Below are positions 1 to 10,347 of a DNA stretch of 64,000 nt, piece after piece (the first letter of the stretch is position 1; the number at the start of each line of letters is the position of its first letter). A program made the translations under genes and the position numbers. The stretch is from Chitinophagaceae bacterium (GTDB lineage: Bacteria > Bacteroidota > Bacteroidia > Chitinophagales > Chitinophagaceae), in assembly GCA_004028795.1 (NCBI GenBank), contig SAIW01000010.1, positions 62,001 to 126,000 on the forward strand, written 5' to 3'. The notes below the pieces were generated by a model. That model saw only the letters and a list, made by a program, of their open reading frames with translations. It was not told the DNA's origin and did no database searches.

Positions 1-10
1 TTATTTCAAT

Positions 11-217
11 TTATTTATACTCCGGAGTGTATTTGGTACTTCCCTGAATTTGAATATCAGGTTTGCCTTTATAACGTTGATTATACAAACGGTAACAACC
101 GCCAAAAACAAAAGCTAACACAACAAATAATTGTAAGTAAAATAAGAATCTTGAAGAGTTTACCCAGTTCTTGGTAAAATCTTTTTCTTTAGCAGTATCT
201 TCTACGTGGTGTGACAT
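11..217 (-). CDS. Small single-pass membrane protein, unknown function
   Basis: This encodes a 68-residue protein with a charged N-terminus, one hydrophobic segment (about residues 25-42, FLFYLQLFVVLAFVFGGCY) and a polar lysine/tyrosine-rich tail. It starts MSHHVEDTAKEKDF and ends at a TAA. The topology suggests one inner-membrane helix with short flanking tails. I do not recognise the family. Its size and form resemble accessory subunits of membrane complexes, but no partner gene is visible because the window edge lies only ten bases past its stop. It is codirectional with the glycosyltransferase gene behind it, about 40 bases away, so they may share a transcript. Confidence 0.55.
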   Translation of the reverse strand: MSHHVEDTAKEKDFTKNWVNSSRFLFYLQLFVVLAFVFGGCYRLYNQRYKGKPDIQIQGSTKYTPEYK

Positions 218-257
218 ATTTTTTTATTGCGTTGCAAAAATAAGGTTTCGTTTAAAA

Positions 258-1310
258 TTAATCGTGCTTCTTATCAACAATTTCAGTAAAGCTTTTTTTA
301 TGTTTTATAAAATGTTGCCAAACCAAACAACCTTTATAAACACCTTGTAAACTTTGTAAAGACCTTCTGTTATTACTTGTTTTAATTTTTCCGCTAAACC
401 ACCAACTAAACAAAGCATAATGTGCTTTTACAATGGCAGTAAAAAAATAAGTATCTCCGCTTAATAACCCTTTCCAGGCAGAAACAGCATCTAATACAAT
501 CCTTAACGGCAGCTTGTATATTTTTTCTGATAAAGGAAGGTTTTTACACAACATAACCAAGTTGTTGCGAAAGTTTAAATACACTTTTCTTCCGCCGCGT
601 GGTAATGTACCTGCACCAACATGATACACAACAGAAGCAGGGCAAACATAAACAGCATAACCTGCTAATTGTATCCGCCAGCATAAATCTATTTCTTCCT
701 GATGTGCAAAGAACTGTTTATCAAAACCATTCAATGCATGAAACACTTCACTCTTTATAAACATTGCAGCACCCGTAGCCCAGAATACTTTTGATGCAGT
801 GTTGTATTGAGCTTCATCTTTCTCCAACACATCAAAAATTCTTCCTCTTGAAAAAGGATAACCTAATACATCAATCCATCCGCCGCAGGCTCCTGCATAC
901 TCAAAACTATGCGGTTGATGATAGGATAATATTTTAGGTTGGCAAGCTGCAATGGTATTATCGCTTTGCATTAAATCTATAACCGGTTCAATCCAATCGG
1001 GTGTTACCTCAACATCAGAATTCAGTAACACATAATAATCTGCCGTTACACTTTTTAAAGCCCAATTATAACCGCCTGCAAACCCATCGTTCTTTTTATT
1101 CAATAATATTTCTACTGATGGAAAATGCTGTTGAAGAAAAATAATTGAATCATCTGTTGAAGCATTATCTGCAACTACAACCTTTTTGTTTTGATAAGTT
1201 GAATGAATAACTGAAGGAAGAAAACGTTCTAAATAATTTCTTCCGTTATAGTTCAGAATAACAATAGCTACTGAGGGTTGTTGCAAAATGAAATAGTTTA
1301 TATCCGTCAT
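258..1310 (-). CDS. Glycosyltransferase family 2 (rhamnosyltransferase-like)
   Basis: A GT-A fold inverting glycosyltransferase that would move a sugar from a nucleotide-sugar onto a cell-surface glycan or lipid carrier at the cytoplasmic membrane face. The N-terminal nucleotide-binding strand VAIVILNYNG is followed by the DNASTDDS segment, the LLNSDVEV metal-binding region (DxD-type) and FFAHQEEIDLCWR near the acceptor site, in the usual family order. I chose the ATG at 1310 (MTDINYF). A longer frame starts at 1343, but its eleven extra codons lie wholly inside a dispersed repeat (1305-1401). Even the chosen ATG lies at the repeat terminus, so the insertion may have supplied or displaced the start. 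The acceptor cannot be read from the sequence. Confidence 0.85.
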   Translation of the reverse strand: MTDINYFILQQPSVAIVILNYNGRNYLERFLPSVIHSTYQNKKVVVADNASTDDSIIFLQQHFPSVEILLNKKNDGFAGGYNWALKSVTADYYVLLNSDVEVTPDWIEPVIDLMQSDNTIAACQPKILSYHQPHSFEYAGACGGWIDVLGYPFSRGRIFDVLEKDEAQYNTASKVFWATGAAMFIKSEVFHALNGFDKQFFAHQEEIDLCWRIQLAGYAVYVCPASVVYHVGAGTLPRGGRKVYLNFRNNLVMLCKNLPLSEKIYKLPLRIVLDAVSAWKGLLSGDTYFFTAIVKAHYALFSWWFSGKIKTSNNRRSLQSLQGVYKGCLVWQHFIKHKKSFTEIVDKKHD

Positions 1311-1401
1311 TGCGAGATTGTCCCGAAGTATCGGGATGCCCAACGTTGCAATCTGATTTTATTCAATAAGATTTCTCGGCACGAACCTTCGAAATGACGG
1401 C
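1305..1401. repeat. Dispersed palindromic repeat family 1, copy A
   Basis: This ~97-bp element begins CCGTCATTGCGAG and ends CGAAATGACGG, so its ends are inverted copies of each other. Inside it carries a CCCGAAG/ATCGGG hairpin and a TAAGATTTCTCGGCA block. The same plan recurs at 7854-7949, 42607-42725, 50572-50659 and, as a half copy, at 15748-15788. It looks like a MITE- or REP-like non-autonomous element. This copy differs from the others in reading TTGCGAG rather than TTTCGAG or TTCCGAG, and it covers the start codon of the adjacent glycosyltransferase. Confidence 0.75.
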
Positions 1402-1470
1402 ATGAAAATTAATACCCTGCGAAAATAAAGCTCTCATAACAATTCTTATCTTTCCAATCTAACAAGTAAT

Positions 1471-2382
1471 ATGAAAAAGTTATTTTTTATTGCCTTTCTA
1501 ACCATTGCACAAATGTTACATGCACAAACAATTATTAATTTATACGATGGTATAATACCCAACAATAAAGAAAATGTAAGGGATGAAATTGATTTAGGTG
1601 AAGGCAGAATTGCAGGTGTAACCAAACCAAAGTTGATTGCATTTCTTCCTGCTAAACAGGATTCTTTTAGAACAGCAGTAATAATTTGCCCCGGTGGTGG
1701 ATATGCCCGTTTAGCTATGAATCATGAAGGTTATGATGTTGCCAAAGCATTTAACGATGCCGGTATTGCAGCATTTATTTTAAAGTATCGCATTCCCAAC
1801 GATAGCTTTATGGTGCATAAAGAAATTGTGCCTTTAATGGATGCTGAACGTGCCATGGAATTGGTAAAACAAAATGCAAAACAATGGAATATTGATACCA
1901 ACAGAATTGGTATTATTGGCTTCTCTGCGGGCGGACATTTAGCTTCTACATTAGCCACACATTTTAATGAAGTGGTTATTGAAAATAAAAATCGTTTTAA
2001 TCTTCGTCCCGCATTTGCCATATTGGGCTACCCTGTGGTTAATTTGTTTGAACCGTTGGCACATAAAGGCTCCAGAGATAATTTATTATGCAAAACACCA
2101 TCGGAAGATTTATTAAAACATTTCAGCAACGATTTACAGGTTACTGCACAAACACCACCCACCTTTCTGGTGCATGCAATGGATGATAAAACAGTACCGG
2201 TAGAAAACAGTATTAATTTTTATAATGCGTTAAAATTGAATAAAGTTGCAGGAGAAATGTATTTATTTCAAAACGGTGGGCATGGCTTTGGATTGAATAA
2301 TAAAACCACTAAGACTAAATGGTTTCCTCTTATGCTCAACTGGTTGGTAAGCAATAAAATGATGAAGGGGGATTTGTTGTAG
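1471..2382 (+). CDS. Secreted alpha/beta-hydrolase, acetyl-xylan/acyl esterase-like (BD-FAE type)
   Basis: A predicted periplasmic or secreted carboxylester hydrolase of 303 residues. It has a signal peptide (MKKLFFIAFLTIAQMLHAQ), an oxyanion-hole motif ICPGGGY near residue 75, the nucleophile elbow GFSAGGH near residue 150, the acid in MDDKTVP near residue 245 and the histidine in GGHGFGL near residue 270. These place it with the Aes/BD-FAE esterases that often deacetylate xylan or other polysaccharides, though the substrate is inferred. Its last 39 bases are repeated at 3234-3272 (one mismatch), so the gene's 3' end marks the boundary of a rearranged segment. The 3' end here is intact, with the stop at TAG. 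Confidence 0.85.
   Translation: MKKLFFIAFLTIAQMLHAQTIINLYDGIIPNNKENVRDEIDLGEGRIAGVTKPKLIAFLPAKQDSFRTAVIICPGGGYARLAMNHEGYDVAKAFNDAGIAAFILKYRIPNDSFMVHKEIVPLMDAERAMELVKQNAKQWNIDTNRIGIIGFSAGGHLASTLATHFNEVVIENKNRFNLRPAFAILGYPVVNLFEPLAHKGSRDNLLCKTPSEDLLKHFSNDLQVTAQTPPTFLVHAMDDKTVPVENSINFYNALKLNKVAGEMYLFQNGGHGFGLNNKTTKTKWFPLMLNWLVSNKMMKGDLL
2341..2379. repeat. 39-bp direct repeat, left copy (esterase gene tail)
   Basis: The esterase gene's end, beginning TGGTTGGTAAGCAATAAAAT, recurs in direct orientation at 3234-3272 with a single G/A difference (2370 versus 3263). The two copies enclose about 0.85 kb that holds an orphan membrane-protein gene and a ybiT fragment. The shared TGGTTGG at the start of the right copy also occurs in ybiT, which gives a microhomology at the join. 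Confidence 0.9.
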
Positions 2383-2442
2383 TAAGTGGATTTGCGAAAG
2401 TTTTGAATGATGTTTTTAGCTTACATTTAAGTTAGCTGTTAT

Positions 2443-2985
2443 ATGATAACCTTCATAAAAAGATATTGGCTTAATATTTTACTGTTAGCAATATTGAACA
2501 TTTTGATTTGGTTAATAATCCCATATCAAGAAAGAAAATATTTACAACCAGATATTGACAGCATAAAAGAAAAGTCTAATCTCATTCTAATTTTGACTGA
2601 AGTAATTTTATTTGGTTCGACATTGATTTTTTTTACAGTCAAAAATTTCAAAAGTCCTAAAAAAATCCTATTTAGTATTTTTAATATTGCAATGTTATCC
2701 TTAGCAGTATTTTTATTTTTCACCTCAATCTTTTTAGCTGGAACACTTTTCTTGAATAGCTTATCAAAAAATCAGATTGTTGACAAAAAATATTCAATCA
2801 TTTATATCGACAGTAATAAAACCGATTTATTACTTTGGGATATAACTGAAAATCTTAGTGTACAAAATCATGGAGTTATATCCACAAAGCACCTGAAAAA
2901 TATAAATTTAAATGATACTATTATTTTGACTTTTAAAAAAGGATTACTAGGTGTTAATTTTGATCCAAAAGCAAAGACAAAATAA
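2443..2985 (+). CDS. Hypothetical membrane protein with C-terminal soluble domain
   Basis: A 180-residue protein with three hydrophobic segments (about residues 9-28, 46-66 and 76-105) and a C-terminal ~70-residue hydrophilic domain (KKYSIIYIDSNKTDLLLWDI...). I do not recognise the family. It is more AT-rich and lysine/isoleucine-rich than neighbouring genes and lies inside the segment bounded by the 39-bp direct repeats, immediately next to a ybiT fragment. This suggests that it arrived with, or was caught up in, that rearrangement. The ATG at 2443 follows the esterase gene by 60 bases with no obvious Shine-Dalgarno, as is usual in this phylum. It could be an immunity or accessory protein, but nothing shows this. 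Confidence 0.6.
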   Translation: MITFIKRYWLNILLLAILNILIWLIIPYQERKYLQPDIDSIKEKSNLILILTEVILFGSTLIFFTVKNFKSPKKILFSIFNIAMLSLAVFLFFTSIFLAGTLFLNSLSKNQIVDKKYSIIYIDSNKTDLLLWDITENLSVQNHGVISTKHLKNINLNDTIILTFKKGLLGVNFDPKAKTK

Positions 2986-3015
2986 TGTACTGCGATTAAT
3001 GTAAGTATTCTCTAT

Positions 3016-3652
<637 letters not shown>

Positions 3653-3690
3653 ACGCTAAATTTTTATAAAGTTATTGAAAATAACTTTGC

Positions 3691-4805
3691 TTATGGCTGC
3701 TTCTTCAACACCATTGCAATACTGTCTGCAAATAATTTTCCTTTTAAAAGCAAACTATCTTTTGAATAAACAGTTATTACAGCATTCATAGTATCTGCCT
3801 TGCCTGAATTGCTGTAAAAGGAAACTTGTATTGTATGTTTGGTTTCATCATAAGTGTACGATCCACGTTTTGATTCTTTAGCTTTATACCGATATGGGTT
3901 AGGCGAAAATGCACAACCATATACACCATCGAAATAAACTTTTTGAAAGCTTAAACTATCCGTCAGCCAACTGTTAGCGGTTAATGTGTCTTTATTTCTT
4001 ATCATTTGTTTTACCTGCCACGTACCGATTAATTTAGTATCTGCATCATTGGCTTTTAAAAAATATTCAATCGTTAAAAAGGCACATAGAATGGGTAATA
4101 ATTTTAATATCGGTTTTAAAAAACCGAATCTTATTTTCGGTAATCCGTCTTTTAAATCAACAAATACTTTCTTTACAATTTGCCAATGCAATGCAAAGAG
4201 GAAAAGTAATGCAATAGTAAACAGGATTGAGTTTGAATAAGCACCGCTGGCAATATCAAAGAATGCATTAATTACAAAATATTTATTAATACAGGCAATA
4301 AAATAATAGTTCCTGCTAAAACTGTTCTTCTGAATAACAATAAAATCGAGCCACCAATTTGTGTACATGCAATTATAACAGCTAATGCATAAGAATAACC
4401 GTAATAGTACCATGTTAAAGTAAAGCCGTTAGCTTCTCTCAATAACATATCTTTTCTGTAACCCGGTGTATGAAATTGTGTTCCTAAAATTTTTGCAAAA
4501 CCATAAGTAGATATTTCAAATGCTAACCAATAGCGGATGATGCCAATAAACCATGCATGTTTTTTACCGCTTGTTTCGGGAAACCTTTTTTCTTTTCTAT
4601 GCCAAAAAATCGAATAGCCAATACCAAACAGTAAAGCAATACTGTATTCACAAATAAAAAAGATATTATCAAAATCATCTCCCAGTTTAGCTAATAATGT
4701 TTTGGGAAGAAACTCAAAAACCATTGAAGCCGTATTTAAAACTGCAACAGCAACCAATAAACATTCTGTAAATTTTGTGAACCAGTTAGTTTTACCAATT
4801 TGCAT
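3691..4805 (-). pseudogene. Frameshifted DoxX-like membrane protein with lipocalin-like C-terminal domain
   Basis: Two overlapping frames make one ancestral product of about 371 residues. The upstream part (4272-4805) encodes MQIGKTNWF... with about five membrane segments and ends ...LLPVLINIL-stop. The other frame continues FVINAFFDIASGAY... with two more membrane segments and then a soluble domain starting LIGTWQVKQMIRN, which resembles lipocalin-like domains. Adding one T (minus strand) to the T4 run at 4276-4279 joins the parts as ...LINIFVINAFFDIA. The cause may be a real mutation, programmed slippage or a sequencing error in a homopolymer. The DoxX-like label rests on topology and motifs such as WYYYGYSYA and is tentative. 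Function unknown. Confidence 0.75.
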
Positions 4806-4921
4806 TTTAAAAGGTTTAGAGTTTGAATATAAAAAAACATGTTGATATAACTATTTTATTGTGTTGCTTTTTGCCAACGGGCATAATAAATTGCTGAATG
4901 TTTTAGGTGAATAATTTTGGA

Positions 4922-4929
4922 TATATTTG
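4922..4929 (+). promoter_or_regulatory. Bacteroidota -7 element upstream of the DUF4288 gene
   Basis: TATATTTG matches the TAnnTTTG -7 consensus and lies 30 bases before the ATG at 4960. I see no good -33 TTG at the expected distance, so this is a weak call. Confidence 0.3.
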
Positions 4930-4959
4930 AGTTAAGTGTTTGATATCAAATTTTAGAAA

Positions 4960-5299
4960 ATGAAAAGAAAAGTATGGTATGGAGCCAAAACTATTTATCA
5001 GGTGATAACAAACACCGCTGAAGGTCTGGAGCAATTGTATGAAGAAAGAGTTATTGTGTTAAAGGCCGGCCGACTCTTTTGATGATGCTATTGAAGAAGC
5101 AGAAAAGGAAGCTTCTAACTATGCAACTGAGGGATTCGGTATTAAATACTTAGGTTATGTGAATGTCTTTCAATTATCTGATGAAAATATTAAAAACAAG
5201 ACCGAAGTTTTTTCTCTGATGCGAGAAAGTCAGCTTACTCCGAACAAATACATTGACAGGTATTTTGATACAGGTCATGAAAAAACAAAATCTAGCTAA
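4960..5299 (+). pseudogene. DUF4288-type gene broken by a 4-bp duplication
   Basis: The frame opens MKRKVWYGAKTIYQVITNT and reads through LYEERVIVLKAG before an early TGA. The other frame resumes DDAIEEAEKEASNYATEGFGIKYLGYVNVFQL and runs to a TAA at 5297-5299. Removing one GGCC from the GGCCGGCC at 5064-5071 restores ...KADSFDDAIEEAEKEA..., a continuous 111-residue protein with the W-Y-x-AK-T start, YEERVV-like strand and FDEAxxxAEKEA helix of DUF4288. The function of that family is unknown. The break is a clean tandem 4-bp duplication, so this is probably a recent loss rather than long decay, or else an assembly artefact. Confidence 0.85.
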
Positions 5300-5323
5300 T
5301 ATTATCATTTATACCGTTTAAGC

Positions 5324-5357
5324 ATAAAAAAAGCCCACCGATTTTATCAGTAGGCTT
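5324..5357 (-). terminator. Rho-independent terminator of ybiT
   Basis: On the minus strand an 11-bp stem, AAGCCTACTGA pairing with TCGGTGGGCTT (two G-U pairs), is followed by a run of T. It lies 24 bases past the ybiT stop codon. Confidence 0.85.
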
Positions 5358-5380
5358 ACAGTAGTTTTCAAAAAAGTAGA

Positions 5381-7093
<1,713 letters not shown>

Positions 7094-7094
7094 T

Positions 7095-7131
7095 CATGGC
7101 ATCAGCTGTTGCGTCGCACACTTGTACGTTC
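7095..7131. repeat. Dispersed repeat family 2, copy a
   Basis: The sequence reads CATGGCATC, then GTTGCGTCGCACACTTGTAC. Related copies are at 10259-10284, 16644-16678, 21709-21742, 25835-25862 and, interrupted, at 51669-51727. It is not a hairpin. Five of the six copies lie upstream of a gene start; this copy lies upstream of ybiT. Confidence 0.7.
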
Positions 7132-7149
7132 ATAACCCTATTAAACAAA

Positions 7150-7177
7150 CATCCCGAAAGTTTTAACTTTCGGGATG
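7150..7177 (-). terminator. Strong terminator hairpin
   Basis: A perfect 13-bp stem, CATCCCGAAAGTT with AACTTTCGGGATG, has a two-base spacer. It lies 26 bases past the stop of the DUF6580 gene and is followed on the minus strand by TTTGTTTAA. The core CCCGAAAGTT resembles the inner hairpin of repeat family 1. Confidence 0.75.
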
Positions 7178-7203
7178 TAATATTTTATCAAAAATTTTCA
7201 ATC

Positions 7204-7773
7204 TTAAGCCAACGTAAGGTTTACAGATTGCTTTTGTTTTACCACATAATTATAAACAACAATAAGTGTTGGTAAGAAAACCAATGTAGCACCTAAAGCA
7301 TGTTTATAAAAAGGCAACCCTAACTCATAAGATTTTAATAAACCTGCCAAATCCTGACTGTAAGTTTTACTGCCATACCAAACCAAAAAGTTAGATGCTA
7401 AAAAGAAAGCAGTTGGTGCAATTATCGCTCCCAAACCAACAGCAGCAATGCTTTTACCTTGTAACATCCAACCTATTAATGTTGCAGAAAGTAATAAAGC
7501 ATAATTAACCATTTGGTATTTATACAAACCTGCAAATACAAATAAATGATTAACGTATAAAATCTGAATAATAATATCGCTTAAAAACAATGCTATTAAA
7601 GGCAATAAAAAAGAAAGTTTTTTATCTTTTACAATCATACCGCTGAATAAAGCTGTAGCAATTACAGGAGAAAAACCACTCCACTCAATCTTAGCTGCAA
7701 ATAATAATTTAGAAACAGTTGCCAGTGCAACAACAAATAATGTAAATAATGTAATTCTTAATCCTTTTTTCAT
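7204..7773 (-). CDS. DUF6580 family membrane protein (ECF-transporter S-component-like)
   Basis: A 189-residue integral membrane protein with five or six hydrophobic segments. The N-terminal part SGFSPVIATALFSGMIV followed by LSFLLPLIALFLSDII is typical of DUF6580 proteins, which resemble substrate-binding S components of energy-coupling-factor transporters. Such proteins often bind vitamins or metals, but no ligand can be assigned here and no ECF ATPase genes are nearby. The start ATG (MKKGLRITLF) is followed at once by the first membrane helix. The gene is flanked by a family 1 repeat upstream and a strong terminator downstream, so it seems to be transcribed alone. Confidence 0.7.
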   Translation of the reverse strand: MKKGLRITLFTLFVVALATVSKLLFAAKIEWSGFSPVIATALFSGMIVKDKKLSFLLPLIALFLSDIIIQILYVNHLFVFAGLYKYQMVNYALLLSATLIGWMLQGKSIAAVGLGAIIAPTAFFLASNFLVWYGSKTYSQDLAGLLKSYELGLPFYKHALGATLVFLPTLIVVYNYVVKQKQSVNLTLA

Positions 7774-7853
7774 CTCAAATAATTTATGCGAAAATAAGTT
7801 TTAATGGCTTTAACACAAACCCTGTTATGCCCATAATGTTAAATACTTTGTTC

Positions 7854-7949
7854 CGTCATTTCGAGATTGTCCCGAAGTTTCGGGATTGCCCAAAGAGAAA
7901 TCTCTTGTTACTAAAATGAGATTTCTCGGCACAAACCTTCGAAATGACA
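7854..7949. repeat. Dispersed palindromic repeat family 1, copy B
   Basis: About 96 bp with terminal inverted repeats CGTCATTTCGAG and TTCGAAATGACA, an inner CCCGAAGTTTCGGG hairpin and a second inner pair, GAGAAATCTC and GAGATTTCTC. The whole element can fold into one long nested hairpin. It fills the gap between the manA stop and the DUF6580 start. Confidence 0.8.
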
Positions 7950-7962
7950 ACTAAATAATTTT

Positions 7963-9183
7963 CTAATTAGCTGGCACAAATGCTTTAAAAATTAAACATT
8001 TACCGGATGATACAATGCTGTAGTCCTCATTGGGCAATATGGCCAACGCCTCCCCTTGTTTAAAAGCAAGGTTACTGCCATCTGAAGCACTAATAATGCC
8101 CCCGCCTTCTACAGCAATTAGTATTTCAAATGAAGTGCTGAGTGCAGACAATCTTTCATTACCATTCAGTTCAATTTTATTAATACCAAAATCCGGTACA
8201 GGGCAAGGATAATTGGTTTCGCCGCTGGCTAATAAACTCCCTTTCATAATATTCGGCACAACTGGTTCAAATAATGTATGCTTCATTAACTCAGGCACAT
8301 CAATATGTTTAGGTGTTAAACCGCCACGCAATACATTATCGCTGTTGGCCATCAATTCTGCATTCTGCCCTTCCAGATAGGCATGCGGTATGCCTGCCTT
8401 TTGAAAAATAGCATCTCCTTTCTCCACTTTTACAATGTTGAAGAAGTAAATAGAAAAAATGCCTTTATCAATATTTTTAATTTCTGAAGCTCCCTCAAAC
8501 AATTTAGTTACCCACCAGCCGGGCATAGACTTATCTAATTCGCCTAAAGATTTTCTGCTCAATTCTTTTTTAACGAGCGATGTTAAAGTTGAATCAATAT
8601 GCTGCTGATCCATTTCCATTACAAACTGATATAAACCTTTTATACCTTCTCTTTTAAATAATGGCAACAGCACGCTGAACTCCTGAACATCTTCCAGAAT
8701 TCTTTCCAATTCTGCATTTTGTTTAAAGCCATGCAATAACCAAAACTCGCTTAACGCTACCATTACTTCGGGTTTATGGTTGCGGTCTTTATAATTTCTG
8801 TGCGGTGCATTAATAGGTATGCCCGCAGCTTCTTCTGCATCAAAACCTTTGGCTGCTTCTTCTTTGGTGGGATGCACCTGAATAGAAAGCATGTCTCTCA
8901 CATCTAATATTTTAAACAGGTAAGGCAGCTCACCGAATTGTTCAAATACTTTCTGCGTTATTAATGCGTCTGGATTGTTTGTAATTAATTGATGTAAAGA
9001 ATAGCCTTCCCCATTACTGATAATTTCTGAAGAAGCAGACGGATGAGCACCCATCCAGTACTCTGCACAAGGTTTATGTTCCTCATTTTTTATACCTAAT
9101 AATTTCGGAATATATTCATAACCGCCCCATGCATAGTTTTGAACCTTTCCTTTCAGTTTAAAAATTTTACCTTTCAACTCCAT
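7963..9183 (-). CDS. manA: Mannose-6-phosphate isomerase, class I
   Basis: A type I phosphomannose isomerase of 406 residues. This Zn-dependent cupin enzyme interconverts fructose-6-phosphate and mannose-6-phosphate to feed GDP-mannose and glycan synthesis. Visible landmarks are KVQNYAWGG at the N-terminus, AEYWMGAHPSAS, the zinc-site segment LSIQVHPTKEEA (Gln and His ligands near residue 110), the HKPE motif (Glu ligand) in RNHKPEVMVAL, and GIPHAYLEGQNAELMANSDN carrying the last His. The length matches the family. The start codon MELKGKIF lies 20 bases from the divergent yraN start, so the two share a compact intergenic promoter region. Confidence 0.93.
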   Translation of the reverse strand: MELKGKIFKLKGKVQNYAWGGYEYIPKLLGIKNEEHKPCAEYWMGAHPSASSEIISNGEGYSLHQLITNNPDALITQKVFEQFGELPYLFKILDVRDMLSIQVHPTKEEAAKGFDAEEAAGIPINAPHRNYKDRNHKPEVMVALSEFWLLHGFKQNAELERILEDVQEFSVLLPLFKREGIKGLYQFVMEMDQQHIDSTLTSLVKKELSRKSLGELDKSMPGWWVTKLFEGASEIKNIDKGIFSIYFFNIVKVEKGDAIFQKAGIPHAYLEGQNAELMANSDNVLRGGLTPKHIDVPELMKHTLFEPVVPNIMKGSLLASGETNYPCPVPDFGINKIELNGNERLSALSTSFEILIAVEGGGIISASDGSNLAFKQGEALAILPNEDYSIVSSGKCLIFKAFVPAN

Positions 9184-9203
9184 AACAATAGCTTTTTAAA
9201 GGA

Positions 9204-9557
9204 ATGAATAACAATAAAGATAAGGGCAACAAAGGAGAAAATATGGCAAGTGAATATTTATTGAAAAAAGGTTTTGCTATTCTGCACAGAAACTGGCGAC
9301 ATAAACAAAGAGAGATAGATATTATTGCTGCTAAAAACAATACACTGCATTTTATTGAAGTAAAAACCAGAACCAATAAGGCTTTCGGGTTACCGGAAGA
9401 AAGCATCAGCCAGTATAAAATGAATGCCTTAAAAAAAGCTGCCGAAGAATTTTTATTACAACACGTGGAATGGAGACAAATTCAGTTTGATGTTATTGCT
9501 ATTAACCTGAATAAAGAAGCAGCAGAAATTTTTATGATTGAAGATGTGTTTTTTTAA
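9204..9557 (+). CDS. yraN: YraN/UPF0102 family endonuclease-fold protein
   Basis: A 117-residue member of UPF0102, which has the Holliday-junction-resolvase/PD-(D/E)xK nuclease fold. The conserved blocks are all present: GNKGENMASEYLLKKGF (helix 1), ILHRNWRHKQREIDIIA with the REIDII Asp, and LHFIEVKTRTNKAFGLPEES with the ExK pair and KTR. The family's function is not settled, and a role in DNA repair or recombination is inferred from the fold. It is divergent from manA. The start MNNNKDKGNKGE is the first ATG in frame. Confidence 0.88.
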   Translation: MNNNKDKGNKGENMASEYLLKKGFAILHRNWRHKQREIDIIAAKNNTLHFIEVKTRTNKAFGLPEESISQYKMNALKKAAEEFLLQHVEWRQIQFDVIAINLNKEAAEIFMIEDVFF

Positions 9558-9560
9558 TGT

Positions 9561-9664
9561 ATGATGTACGTTGTTAGATGTAAGATGTAATTAAAAGCCG
9601 TTACCAAACTTGTAAATTTAATTTTGAAGAAACATCGTACATCTTACTTCATACATCGTACATT
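9561..9664. repeat. ATGTA/TACAT-rich inverted simple repeat
   Basis: The left arm has TGTATGATGTACGTTG and TAGATGTAAGATGTA. The right arm has ACATCGTACATCTTAC and ATACATCGTACAT, in inverse orientation about 40 bases away. The same words recur at 10316-10340, 27159-27192 and 50685-50727. They look like remnants of one microsatellite-like family rather than a terminator. Confidence 0.6.
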
Positions 9665-9667
9665 GTT

Positions 9668-10174
9668 TTACCAAACATACTCCGTTTTCATCATTCTTTC
9701 CACCATTTTAAAAGTAGCAGGACAATACTCAACATTCTGCTGATGCACATGCAGATAGTCTTTCATTTTCTTTTTGGTTAAATGCGGAAAGCCGGCACAG
9801 TCAACCGGTCTTACTTCATAAATGCTGCACATGTTTGTTTTTAAATCTAAGAATTGGCAGGGTTGTTTTACATTGCTCCAATCACCGGTTTTTTTATCAA
9901 ACTCCAACCATTTTTCTTTAAACTCTTTCGGTTTTATTCTGAAGTGTGTAGCTATACGTTTAATATCCTGAGGGGTGAAAGTGGGTGTCATTGTTTTGCA
10001 GCAGTTGGCACAACTTAAACAATCAACCTCCGGCCAAACCTGTTGATCAATTATTTCTGCAACAGTGTCTAAATTCTTTGGCGGATTTTTTTCCAACTTA
10101 CCTAAAAAACGTTTGAATGCTTTTTTATTATGATGCACTTTTAATTTGAATGAACGAAGATTAACTGCTTGCAT
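9668..10174 (-). CDS. YkgJ family cysteine-cluster protein (UPF0153)
   Basis: A 168-residue protein with the zinc- or iron-chelating cysteine pattern of the YkgJ family: CLSCANCC near residues 52-59, then CQFLDLKTNMCSIYEVRPVDCAGFPH near residues 107-132, and a final EYCPAT. The cysteines probably hold a metal or Fe-S centre, but the biochemical role of the family is unproven. The gene diverges from xerD across a gap holding one family 2 repeat. The start MQAVNLRSFKLK was preferred because it is the first ATG and the encoded N-terminal basic region is typical for relatives. Confidence 0.82.
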   Translation of the reverse strand: MQAVNLRSFKLKVHHNKKAFKRFLGKLEKNPPKNLDTVAEIIDQQVWPEVDCLSCANCCKTMTPTFTPQDIKRIATHFRIKPKEFKEKWLEFDKKTGDWSNVKQPCQFLDLKTNMCSIYEVRPVDCAGFPHLTKKKMKDYLHVHQQNVEYCPATFKMVERMMKTEYVW

Positions 10175-10258
10175 ATAATTGTTCTGATGAAAGTGTTATA
10201 TTGAAGATTGAAACGAAAATAAAGGATAAATATAAACAAAGCCGATAGATTTGTTTGA

Positions 10259-10284
10259 GTACAAGTGTGCGACGCAACAGAAGC
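10259..10284. repeat. Dispersed repeat family 2, copy b
   Basis: GTACAAGTGTGCGACGCAAC followed by AGAAGC is the reverse complement of the family 2 core. It lies in the divergent gap between the YkgJ-type gene and xerD. Confidence 0.7.
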
Positions 10285-10347
10285 TAAATTGAAATGTAAC
10301 AGTTGATAACAAAATCTTACATCTAAAATCATACATCTGAAATAAAA

